NCBI GenBank assembly: GCA_030600505.1
Contig: JAUVLY010000053.1
Coordinates: 1-6,238 of the forward strand
Origin: Candidatus Falkowiibacteriota bacterium
GTDB taxonomy: Bacteria; Patescibacteriota; Patescibacteriia; Patescibacteriales; UBA12075
Length of the DNA: 6,238 nucleotides
Direction: 5' to 3'
Below are positions 1 through 5,813 of the stretch, one piece after another. Each line of letters begins with the position of its first letter. The stretch's first letter is position 1. The notes under the pieces were generated by a model. The model did no database searches. It saw only the letters and a program-made list of their open reading frames with translations, and was not told the DNA's origin. The position numbers and the translations under genes were made by a program.

Positions 1-589
1 TCTCCCCCACTTTGGCCGGAATCGGCAAGTAAGACACCATCACAAACAATACGTCGTCCGGATTCTCCATTTTCATATAGCGAGCGGCTTCAAGAAACAA
101 TAAATTCTCATATTCCCCGGCCGTACCGCCTACTTCAATTACCATTATTTCGGATTTGGTTTTTTTGACCGCCTCTTCTATGCGGCGGCGGATCTCCATC
201 GGCACATGCGGCACTACCTGTACGCATTTCCCCCCATATTCAAGATTCCGCTCTTTCTGGATCACGGTCTGGTAAACCCGGCCGGTGGTCATATAATTTT
301 CGCGGTAAATATTCTGGTTTAGAAACCGCTCATAATTGCCAATATCCTGGTCGGTTTCGTCGCCGTCTTCGGTTACAAAGACCTCACCGTGCTCAACGGG
401 ATTCATTGTACCGGCATCAACATTAACGTAGGGGTCAACTTTTATACAGCTAACCTTGTAGCCTTTGGACAACATAATCCGGCCAATAGAGGCCGTGGTT
501 ACGCCTTTTCCAACCCCGGAAAGAACGCCGCCAACCACAAAAATAAATTTTGTTGAAGGTTTTTTCTTCTTAGTTTTTTTGGATTTCAT
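1..589 (-). CDS. pyrG: CTP synthase (glutamine-hydrolysing), N-terminal 196 residues, truncated by the left edge
   Basis: CTP synthase makes CTP from UTP, ATP and glutamine-derived ammonia in the cytoplasm. Only the start of the synthetase domain is visible; the rest of it and the whole glutamine amidotransferase domain lie off the left edge. The P-loop-like motif GGVLSGVGKG is at residues 20-29 (Lys28 matches the family's ATP-binding lysine). It is followed by KVDPYVNVDAGTMNP (50-64), HGEVFVTEDGDETD (67-80, Asp80 being the Mg-binding aspartate) and IEVGGTAGE (151-159, Glu152). These match the family order and spacing. Variants such as GGTAGEYEN for GGTVGDIES and VSYLPIPAKVGE for VPYL... are the form I associate with CPR bacteria. 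The start at 589 gives a short Lys-rich leader (MKSKKTKKKK) before the conserved core. No Shine-Dalgarno is seen upstream. It lies downstream of the bL9 gene on the same strand, separated by 117 bp containing a palindromic repeat. Confidence 0.95.
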   Translation of the reverse strand, partial: MKSKKTKKKKPSTKFIFVVGGVLSGVGKGVTTASIGRIMLSKGYKVSCIKVDPYVNVDAGTMNPVEHGEVFVTEDGDETDQDIGNYERFLNQNIYRENYMTTGRVYQTVIQKERNLEYGGKCVQVVPHVPMEIRRRIEEAVKKTKSEIMVIEVGGTAGEYENLLFLEAARYMKMENPDDVLFVMVSYLPIPAKVGE

Positions 590-615
590 ATAAAGGGGAT
601 GAAATATTATATTAT

Positions 616-696
616 TGTCATTCTGAGCGGAGCGAAGAATCCCGTGAATGTAGAGACGAGATCCTTCACTCCGCTTACGCTTCGTTCAGGATGACA
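616..696. repeat. Palindromic intergenic repeat, TGTCATYCTGA family, copy 1
   Basis: An 81-bp imperfect inverted repeat fills most of the gap between bL9 and pyrG. The left end reads TGTCATTCTGAG and then GCGAAGAATC; the right end reads GATCCTTC and then TCAGGATGACA, which is the reverse complement of TGTCATCCTGA. The centre is CCGTG plus an AT-rich spacer. The arms differ at fixed positions (CATTCTGA/GAAGAATC on the left, CATCCTGA/GAAGGATC on the right), so the element has a direction. A second copy is at 4236-4339. Repeats with this core are, from memory, scattered through many bacterial genomes; no transposase is nearby. It would fold into a long hairpin in the bL9-pyrG transcript. Confidence 0.85.
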
Positions 697-706
697 GTTG
701 TTTATA

Positions 707-1156
707 TTAGTCTATTTTTTCTTTTAAAACTTCCAGTTTTATTGTAGCCTTTTTCCGGCCTATACGCAATTCCACTGTATGTTTGCCAAATTTTTTAATT
801 GGCTGCCTTAGTTTAATTTCAAAAGGCTCTACATTAAATCCCAAAGCCTTTAATTCCTTGGAAATTGCTTTTTTATCCAAACCGGCGTAAAGAGTACCGG
901 CATCATTCACCTTAGCGCTTACAACAATCCGTTTACGATCCAGCTGACTGACAATCTTGATTTTGTCTTTATTATCTTGCTTCTTTAAGCGCTCTCTCTT
1001 AACCGCCTGAGCGCTTAACATATTCAGGGTATGTTTGGTAAGGATATCGGCAATTCCATTGGGAATTAAATAATTCCGGGCATAACCGTCCGGTATTTCC
1101 TTGATGTCTCCTTTGTTGCCGAGTTTAGGCGTTGATTGTAGTAGTACGACTTTCAT
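707..1156 (-). CDS. rplI: 50S ribosomal protein bL9
   Basis: This protein binds 23S rRNA near the base of the L1 stalk and extends from the large subunit; in other bacteria it helps translational fidelity. At 149 residues it is the normal family length. The N-terminal domain carries the signature MKVVLLQSTPKLGNKGDIKE and then DGYARNYLIPNGIA (residues 23-36). A charged helical linker follows (about 42-75, rich in Lys, Arg and Gln). The C-terminal domain covers about 78-146, with GTLYAGLDKKAISKEL (87-102) and the PIKKFGKHTVEL motif (119-130). The start is fixed by the conserved MKV N-terminus. No Shine-Dalgarno is seen. It lies between the S41 peptidase gene and pyrG on the same strand, with repeat-bearing gaps of 144 and 117 bp, so co-transcription is possible but unproven. 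bL9 is reported missing from some CPR lineages, so its presence helps placement. Confidence 0.97.
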   Translation of the reverse strand: MKVVLLQSTPKLGNKGDIKEIPDGYARNYLIPNGIADILTKHTLNMLSAQAVKRERLKKQDNKDKIKIVSQLDRKRIVVSAKVNDAGTLYAGLDKKAISKELKALGFNVEPFEIKLRQPIKKFGKHTVELRIGRKKATIKLEVLKEKID

Positions 1157-1186
1157 GTGTTTTGAATATATTATCTAATTATCTAA

Positions 1187-1302
1187 AAATTACAAACACC
1201 AAATTCCAAATAAAATTCAAATTCAAAATTACAATGACCAAAACTGTTTGGAATTTTTAATTTGGTGCTTGTAATTTATTTGCTGTTTGGTGCTTGGTGC
1301 TC
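1187..1302. repeat. Palindromic intergenic repeat, ATTACAARCACCAAATTCCAAA family
   Basis: The left arm at 1187-1210 (AAATTACAAACACCAAA then TTCCAAA) pairs with the right arm at 1247-1277. The reverse complement of the right arm reads AAATTACAAGCACCAAA, then a 7-base insertion, then TTCCAAA. The interval between the arms contains further ATTCAAA words. A second TTTGGTGCTTG lies at 1286-1296, and a final TGGTGCT runs into the first base of the S41 stop codon (TCA at 1301-1303 on this strand). The element fills nearly the whole gap between the S41 gene and rplI. There is no uracil-tract terminator signature, and the function is unknown. CCAAATTCCAAA-type repeats are familiar to me from many uncultured-bacterium genomes, but that is recollection and was not searched. 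Confidence 0.8.
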
Positions 1303-2626
1303 ACTCAATATCTTTACTTGAAGTACTAATATCAACATCGTCTACTTCAGGAGTGGATGTTGAAATTTCTTCCCCCTTGAGTAGGGCAACCGCCGCATCA
1401 AACTGGGGATCATTATTTGTTTCAAAATCTTCATGCGTAAGATCAATTTCGTAATCCGGCATAATCCCTTCATCATTAATACTCCGCCCATTTGGCGTCA
1501 GCCATTTGGCAACCGTGATCTTTACCGATGAACCGTCATCAAATTTGTTTAAAGTCTGGACCGAACCTTTACCAAAAGTTTGCATACCTATTACCACCCC
1601 TTCGTTATAATCCTGAAGCGCGCCAGATACGATCTCGGAAGCCGAAGCACTGCCTTGATTAACCAACACTGCCGCCGGAAAATCCTTAAGCCTGGCCCGA
1701 CCCCGGGCCAGATGCTCCATTATGCGTCCGTCGCTATATTTCTCCGCTACCACAACATCGGTTTCTATCCACTCACTGGCAATCTCAATTGCCGTATCCA
1801 GGTAGCCACCGGGGTTATTCCTCAAATCCAGGATAACCCCTTCCGGGTTGCTCTCGATTATTTCCCTGACTGCCTTATCAAACAATCTTTTTGTATCATC
1901 ATTAAAATTCGTAATTTTAATTGAATATATTCCATCCTCCCTGAGCTCTGTCCTCACACTGCTGACCACTATCTTGCCCCGGGTAATAGTTATTTCCCTT
2001 ACCTTGTCCTCCCCCTCACGCTTAATCGCTAAAATTACGTCCGTGTCTTTAGGCCCCCGAATCTTGTTAACCGCTTCATCAATGGAGATTCCCATAGTAC
2101 TATTTTCATCTATGGCCAAAACTAAATCACCGGCTCTAAGACCCGCCTTTTCCGCCGGCATATCAGGCAATGGGGCAATAATTGTTAAAACATCGTTCTT
2201 AATACCGATCTCCGCGCCAATACCTTCAAATGTCCCCTTTAAATCATCCTGGAATTCACGCGCGATCTTTGGATCCATAAAAACCGTATATGGGTCGCCG
2301 ATTGATGATACTAAGCCCTTTAAGGCGCCATAAAATAAAACTTTTTCATTTAAATCTTCCCTGTCAACATAAGTTTCTTCAATCGCGTCCCAGACTTGCC
2401 AAAAAAGATCAAAGTCTATATCCTGGCTAATCGTACCGGGTTCAATTTCCTGATATTTACCCAGCAACTGACCTACGTAAACTACTTCTTTAGCCGCCAA
2501 TTTTTGTAATACTTCATTTTTTCCGGTCAAATACACGCCGGCGCCAAAGCTGACCCAAAGCAATATTATCACTAATATCACCCAGATAATTCGCTTAATT
2601 TTTTTTGATTTTGTATTTTCCTCCAT
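1301..2626 (-). CDS. S41-family C-terminal processing peptidase (CtpA/Prc-like), membrane-anchored
   Basis: This is a serine protease of the carboxyl-terminal processing family, which cleaves C-terminal tails of envelope or secreted proteins. At 441 residues it is a typical CtpA/CtpB length. A positively charged N-terminus (KSKKIKR) precedes one hydrophobic segment at about 13-34, predicted to anchor the rest outside the membrane. A tail-specific N-terminal region (about 70-125, with GDPYTVFMDP at 110-119) is followed by a PDZ domain (about 128-215; GTFEGIGAEIG, AEKAGLRAGD). The protease core contains GVILDLRNNPGG (263-274), NQGSASASEIVSGALQD (323-339) and TFGKGSVQ (350-357). By comparison with Prc and D1 protease the Ser/Lys dyad is Ser328 and Lys353, 25 residues apart, with Gln357 in support, so it should be active. 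The C-terminal tail is Ser/Thr/Asp-rich. The specific substrate cannot be told, so no gene symbol is given. The start is preceded by an AT-rich leader without a Shine-Dalgarno. Confidence 0.95.
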   Translation of the reverse strand: MEENTKSKKIKRIIWVILVIILLWVSFGAGVYLTGKNEVLQKLAAKEVVYVGQLLGKYQEIEPGTISQDIDFDLFWQVWDAIEETYVDREDLNEKVLFYGALKGLVSSIGDPYTVFMDPKIAREFQDDLKGTFEGIGAEIGIKNDVLTIIAPLPDMPAEKAGLRAGDLVLAIDENSTMGISIDEAVNKIRGPKDTDVILAIKREGEDKVREITITRGKIVVSSVRTELREDGIYSIKITNFNDDTKRLFDKAVREIIESNPEGVILDLRNNPGGYLDTAIEIASEWIETDVVVAEKYSDGRIMEHLARGRARLKDFPAAVLVNQGSASASEIVSGALQDYNEGVVIGMQTFGKGSVQTLNKFDDGSSVKITVAKWLTPNGRSINDEGIMPDYEIDLTHEDFETNNDPQFDAAVALLKGEEISTSTPEVDDVDISTSSKDIE

Positions 2627-2635
2627 GTTTTAAAT

Positions 2636-2667
2636 AAAAAAATAAGAAAATAAAAAAATAAGAAAAT
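2636..2667. repeat. Perfect tandem duplication of a 16-bp AT-rich unit
   Basis: AAAAAAATAAGAAAAT occurs twice in direct succession, at 2636-2651 and 2652-2667, about 10 bp upstream of the S41 peptidase start. In that gene's mRNA it would be a U-rich stretch in the 5' leader. Related AATAAG words continue rightward into the inverted repeat at 2675-2754, so the two may be parts of one element. Confidence 0.85.
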
Positions 2668-2674
2668 AAAATAT

Positions 2675-2754
2675 AAGTAATAAGAAATAAGACACAAATA
2701 ATAAGAATATACGCAAAATTTGGTAATAGACTTATTATTTATGTCTTATTACTT
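2675..2754. repeat. AT-rich inverted repeat in the divergent intergenic region
   Basis: The left arm 2675-2705 (AAGTAATAAG ... ACACAAATAATAAG) is complementary to the right arm 2731-2754, whose reverse complement is AAGTAATAAG followed by ACATAAATAATAAG. The left arm carries 7 extra bases that look like a duplicated AAATAAG. The loop is about 25 bases. It sits between divergently transcribed genes, where neither direction needs a terminator, so it is more likely a dispersed repeat or a leader structure for the S41 gene. The remainder of the 2627-2910 gap is simple AT-rich sequence with candidate promoter boxes only. Confidence 0.75.
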
Positions 2755-2831
2755 TTCATTTTAATTTTACCTTTTTAATTTTAACATATTTACTCATAAA
2801 TGGGCAAGGAACAGTATTGCATATTACATAC

Positions 2832-2865
2832 TTGTATTTTATCTAAAATAACACTAATATATAAT
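2832..2865 (+). promoter_or_regulatory. Tentative sigma-70-type promoter for the MurA-like gene
   Basis: A perfect TATAAT lies at 2860-2865, 45 bp before the start codon at 2911. An overlapping alternative is TTGTAT (2832-2837) with TAATAT (2855-2860) at 17-bp spacing. The region is so AT-rich that such hexamers are expected by chance. TATAAT also reads on the minus strand at 2864-2869, so the divergent S41 gene could use the same area. Confidence 0.3.
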
Positions 2866-2910
2866 TATAGTTTAATTTTTATTTAATAGATAATCAAAAC
2901 AAATAAATTC

Positions 2911-4224
2911 ATGTCTAATTTTATAATCAATGGCGGGAAAAAATTATCCGGAACGATAAAGACAAACTCAGCGAAAAATTCAGCGGTAGCGATTCTTTGC
3001 GCGACCGCGATGCTGGAAGGAAAAACTACTTTAATAAATGTACCGGTAATTGAAGAAGTAAAAAGGATTATTGAAATCCTGGAATCTTTAAACATTAAAG
3101 TAAGCTGGGCAGGTGAGCATGAACTTGAAATTATTAATCCCGGAAATTTAGATCCCGGGAATATCAACCGCGAATCATTCATCAAAACCAGGTCCGGCCT
3201 ACTGCTGATGGGTGCCTTACTATCACACCAAGATAAATTTACCCTGCCCAAAGCCAGTGGCTGCAAACTAGGCAAACGTACAGTTAGCCCCTATACTATT
3301 GCCCTTGAACATTTGGGGGTAGAGGTACAATGCCTTGATGACTGCTATAAAATAAATAAAAAAAATATTAAGGCCAGTGAATTCACCATGTATGAAGTGG
3401 CTGACACGGCCACGGAGAATACCATAATGGCGGCCGTGCTGACTCCGGGTAAAACCATTATTCATTTTGCGGCTTCAAATTATATGGTGCAAGACCTCTG
3501 TATATTCCTACGTCAGGCCGGGGCAAAGATAGAAGGGATTGGCACTCCGACCTTGACAATCGAGGGAGTAAATAAATTAAAACCAATCAAAGACTATCCT
3601 ATTATGCCGGACCCGATTGAAAGCATGGCCTTTATTTCTATTGCTATTACAACTAAATCCAGTCTGGAGATTACCCACTGCCCAATAGACTTTCTGCGCC
3701 TGGAGCTGGAAAAGCTAAGATTAATGGGGCAAAAATTTAATATTAGCCAACCTTATAAATCTGACAATAAATATTTTGATTTGGTTGATATTAGCATTAA
3801 GCCTGGCGAGTTAACCGCGTTGCCTGACAAGCTACACCCCCTCCCCTATCCGGGTTTGAACATTGATAATCTACCCTTATTTATCCCGATCCTGACGCAA
3901 ACTAAAGGCACCACATTGGTCCATGACTGGATCTATGAAAACCGGGCAATTTATTATACGGAATTAAATAAATTGGGAGCTGATATAAAACTTCTGGATC
4001 CGCATCGGGTAGCCGTAACCGGGCCGAGCGAACTTAAAGGGGGTGAAATCATCTGTCCGCCGGCCCTGCGTCCCTCGATCAATCTACTTATCTGTATGCT
4101 AGCGGCCAAAGGCCGCTCCATCCTTCGTAATTCTTACTCTATTGACCGGGGCTATGAAAATATAGTTACGCGGCTTAATAAGCTTGGCGCCGACATCAAG
4201 GCAATCGAAAAACTCAATTTTTAA
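2911..4224 (+). CDS. Divergent MurA-like UDP-N-acetylglucosamine 1-carboxyvinyltransferase
   Basis: MurA transfers enolpyruvate from phosphoenolpyruvate to UDP-N-acetylglucosamine, the first committed step of cytoplasmic peptidoglycan synthesis. The 437 residues span the whole two-lobed EPSP-synthase-type fold (E. coli MurA has 419). By eye alignment with E. coli MurA, the equivalents of Lys22/Asn23 (SAKNSA, 20-25), Arg91 (Arg94), Cys115 (Cys118), Arg120 (Arg123), Asp305 (Asp319), Arg331 (ENR, 343-345), Arg371 (Arg387) and Arg397 (IDRGYE, Arg413) are all kept. The catalytic loop reads LPKASGCKLGKRTV, two residues longer than LPGGCxIGxRPV. The REPE motif is replaced by SNYM (189-192), and the Asp369 position is Ala385. 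It is therefore probably an active MurA or a close paralogue with altered loops. No Shine-Dalgarno precedes the start, which is supported by the family-like N-terminus. The PEGA gene follows on the same strand after 123 bp holding a repeat. I withhold the symbol because a second, canonical MurA may exist elsewhere. Confidence 0.88.
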   Translation: MSNFIINGGKKLSGTIKTNSAKNSAVAILCATAMLEGKTTLINVPVIEEVKRIIEILESLNIKVSWAGEHELEIINPGNLDPGNINRESFIKTRSGLLLMGALLSHQDKFTLPKASGCKLGKRTVSPYTIALEHLGVEVQCLDDCYKINKKNIKASEFTMYEVADTATENTIMAAVLTPGKTIIHFAASNYMVQDLCIFLRQAGAKIEGIGTPTLTIEGVNKLKPIKDYPIMPDPIESMAFISIAITTKSSLEITHCPIDFLRLELEKLRLMGQKFNISQPYKSDNKYFDLVDISIKPGELTALPDKLHPLPYPGLNIDNLPLFIPILTQTKGTTLVHDWIYENRAIYYTELNKLGADIKLLDPHRVAVTGPSELKGGEIICPPALRPSINLLICMLAAKGRSILRNSYSIDRGYENIVTRLNKLGADIKAIEKLNF

Positions 4225-4235
4225 TTTTTTATAAT

Positions 4236-4339
4236 TGTCATCCTGAGTCCCGCTTCTGCGGGGCGAAGGATCCCGTGGTCATTTCTCGAGATTCTTCTCC
4301 AGCCCCAGTTTTTCAAACTGGGGCTGGATCAGAATGACA
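4236..4339. repeat. Palindromic intergenic repeat, TGTCATYCTGA family, copy 2, opposite orientation
   Basis: A 104-bp relative of the element at 616-696. The left end reads TGTCATCCTGAG and then GCGAAGGATC; the right end reads GAGATTCTTC and then GATCAGAATGACA. The diagnostic arm bases are swapped relative to copy 1 (C-type arm left, T-type arm right), so it lies in the opposite orientation on the plus strand. Each arm carries its own hairpin: CCCGC-TTCT-GCGGG at 4249-4262 and a 12-bp stem at 4300-4326. It ends 8 bp before the PEGA start codon and begins 11 bp after the MurA-like stop. Confidence 0.85.
4300..4326. repeat. Perfect 12-bp stem-loop inside repeat copy 2
   Basis: CAGCCCCAGTTT (4300-4311), loop TTC, then AAACTGGGGCTG (4315-4326) form a perfect GC-rich hairpin. 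It is not followed by a T-run on either strand, so it is not a standard intrinsic terminator. It lies 21 bp upstream of the PEGA start and could block or pause machinery there. Copy 1 has no equivalent at this position, so this part is specific to copy 2. Confidence 0.85.
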
Positions 4340-4347
4340 TATGTATA

Positions 4348-5694
4348 ATGAATCTCAATCAACGACGAATACTCTACATTCTATTTATAATCGCATTTCT
4401 GATCATAACCCCCTTGGTCTCGCTCTATGCGACCGGCCTTAGGATCGGGGGTGGTTTTCGCATTCAAAAAACCGGAATATTAATACTGGATACCGAACCC
4501 AGGGGGGCCAGTATTTTTCTTAATAACAAACAACAACGCCGCCCTTTGGCGAGCTTTTTTGACAGTGCTCAATCACACATTAGCACTCCCACTAAAATCA
4601 AAAATCTTTTGCCAAAGGAATATGATGTCCGGCTTGAATTGTCCGGCTATTGGCCTTGGCAAAAAAAATTAGTGGTTGAGCCCGGGCAATCCACTTACGC
4701 CGAAGACGTGGTTCTCTTTAAAAATGACATCCCCCGGCTAATAAATAGCGGCCAATACGCTCATATCGCGCTATCACCGGACAATAAATACTTAACAGCC
4801 AGAGGAAATGACAACCTCACTTTGATTGAACTAAAAAACGAAAATATTCATACTGTTGTCAGTACTAGCACCGGGGAGGAAACAATTAACTACAATTGGT
4901 CGCCTGACAATAAATATTTAATCGCCAATAGCTATCTGTTTGATTTAAATGACCGCGCGAAAGACCAAGATCTATCTTCTATTATTAATCCAAAAAACAC
5001 TAAAATTAAATGGCAAGACAATGACAGTCTGATCTATAAATTAGATAACAGCCTGCAAAGCTATAATATTAATAACAAAAAAATAGAAACCGTCAAAAGC
5101 GAACTTTCCTTCGACGACTTCTTAGTTAAGGATTCAAATCTATTTACCGTGGCCAGAGGGGAGCAAAGTTCCCAGCTGTCAATTCAAAATATCAAGGATA
5201 ATGAGCTAAATATCAATTTCGACCTACCTAAAGCTGAGTATCATTTCGCGCACCAGGCACATAACCTTCTTAATCTTTATGACGACAAACATCAAATTTT
5301 GTACTTAATCGACCCTTTTTCCACTTTCAAAATATTAAAGGACGCTATTAGCAACACAAAAGAAAGTGTCTGGATAAATAATAATTCTCTGCTCTTTGCT
5401 AACGATTTCGAAATTTGGCTCTACGACGCAAACCACCAGAACCGCACGCTTTTAACCCGCATCAGCGAGCCGATCAAAAAAATCATTTGGCACCCCAGCA
5501 ATAATTATGTAATTTACGCGACCAGCAAAAATATAAACACAATTGAACTTGATAAACGGGATAAATTCAATATAACCCGTCTCCTGGAATTTGACGACAT
5601 CAAAGGACCAGTGCTGGATCTGAACGGCAAAACCCTATATTTCTCGGCCCGCATCGGCAATCAAGAAGGTGTTTATAAGTTGACGATACAGTAA
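4348..5694 (+). CDS. Membrane-anchored PEGA-domain protein with degenerate beta-propeller, function unknown
   Basis: The 448-residue protein begins with a basic patch (NQRR) and a hydrophobic segment at about 8-28, predicted to be an uncleaved signal anchor leaving the rest outside the membrane. A PEGA domain follows at about 42-124: GILILDTEPRGASIFLNN (43-60), TPTKIKNLLPKEYDVRLELSGYWPW (80-104) and a closing strand near 118-124. A loop of about 15 residues (62-77) is inserted in it. From about 138 to the end there are repeated beta-strand units reminiscent of TolB/WD40 blades: IALSPDNKYLTARG (140-153), NWSPDNKYLIANS (183-195), WINNNSLLFA (342-351), IIWHPSNNYVIYAT (379-392) and LDLNGKTLYFSA (423-434). 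The role is not known; binding of envelope polysaccharide or protein is a guess. The ATG at 4348 is the only methionine codon in the gene, which supports it as the start, but it has no Shine-Dalgarno. Confidence 0.88.
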   Translation: MNLNQRRILYILFIIAFLIITPLVSLYATGLRIGGGFRIQKTGILILDTEPRGASIFLNNKQQRRPLASFFDSAQSHISTPTKIKNLLPKEYDVRLELSGYWPWQKKLVVEPGQSTYAEDVVLFKNDIPRLINSGQYAHIALSPDNKYLTARGNDNLTLIELKNENIHTVVSTSTGEETINYNWSPDNKYLIANSYLFDLNDRAKDQDLSSIINPKNTKIKWQDNDSLIYKLDNSLQSYNINNKKIETVKSELSFDDFLVKDSNLFTVARGEQSSQLSIQNIKDNELNINFDLPKAEYHFAHQAHNLLNLYDDKHQILYLIDPFSTFKILKDAISNTKESVWINNNSLLFANDFEIWLYDANHQNRTLLTRISEPIKKIIWHPSNNYVIYATSKNINTIELDKRDKFNITRLLEFDDIKGPVLDLNGKTLYFSARIGNQEGVYKLTIQ

Positions 5695-5813
5695 TTAGGT
5701 TTTAGGTTTTAGGTTTTAGGAAATTGCGATCAAATAAATAATAAACATTTTAAAAATCCACCAACCATGGTGGATTTTTATTAACTAAAAAGCTAACAGC
5801 TAAAACCTAAAAG
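5695..5813. repeat. TTTTAGG tandem repeats forming a palindrome across the convergent gap
   Basis: Three perfect TTTTAGG heptamers (5700-5720), preceded by a partial TTAGG (5695-5699), begin immediately after the PEGA stop codon. The complementary arm CTAAAACCTAAAA is at 5800-5812, directly before the GalU stop codon (CTA at 5814-5816 on this strand), with a further GCTAACAGCTAAAA variant just to its left. The arms therefore span the gap from stop codon to stop codon, with the intrinsic terminator nested between them. No gene is present in the gap. Confidence 0.8.
5751..5780. terminator. Bidirectional intrinsic terminator between convergent genes
   Basis: The stem TAAAAATCCACC (5751-5762) pairs perfectly over 12 bp with GGTGGATTTTTA (5769-5780) around a 6-base loop. 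The GC part is flanked by a T-run on the plus strand and, by symmetry, on the minus strand. It can end transcripts of the PEGA gene from the left and of the GalU gene from the right, as its place between two convergent genes suggests. Confidence 0.82.

Noticed and set aside
606..611. Minus-strand TATAAT 17 bp upstream of the pyrG start
   Set aside because: The hexamer is perfect, but no acceptable -35 box lies at the right distance (that region is the palindromic repeat). Chance TATAAT is common in such AT-rich DNA.
1580..2333. Two plus-strand open frames (1580-1924 and 1848-2333) opposite the S41 peptidase gene
   Set aside because: They are antisense to a strongly conserved protease with intact motifs, overlap one another, and their translations show no recognisable domain.
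2883..3465. Two minus-strand open frames (2883-3275 and 3268-3465) opposite the MurA-like gene
   Set aside because: They are shadows of a clear family member on the other strand, with no recognisable protein features.
4300..4326. GC-rich 12-bp hairpin as an intrinsic terminator for the MurA-like gene
   Set aside because: It is followed by GATCAGAATGAC, not a T-run, and lies within a dispersed repeat. A stem alone is not enough.
4344..4349. TATAAT immediately at the PEGA start codon
   Set aside because: It overlaps the ATG itself and lacks a -35 box, so a promoter here would start transcription inside the coding region.
5695..5720. TTTTAGG tandem array as a telomere-like or CRISPR-like repeat
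   Set aside because: Only three short units with no spacers, flanked by genes on both sides; it is simply one arm of an intergenic palindrome.
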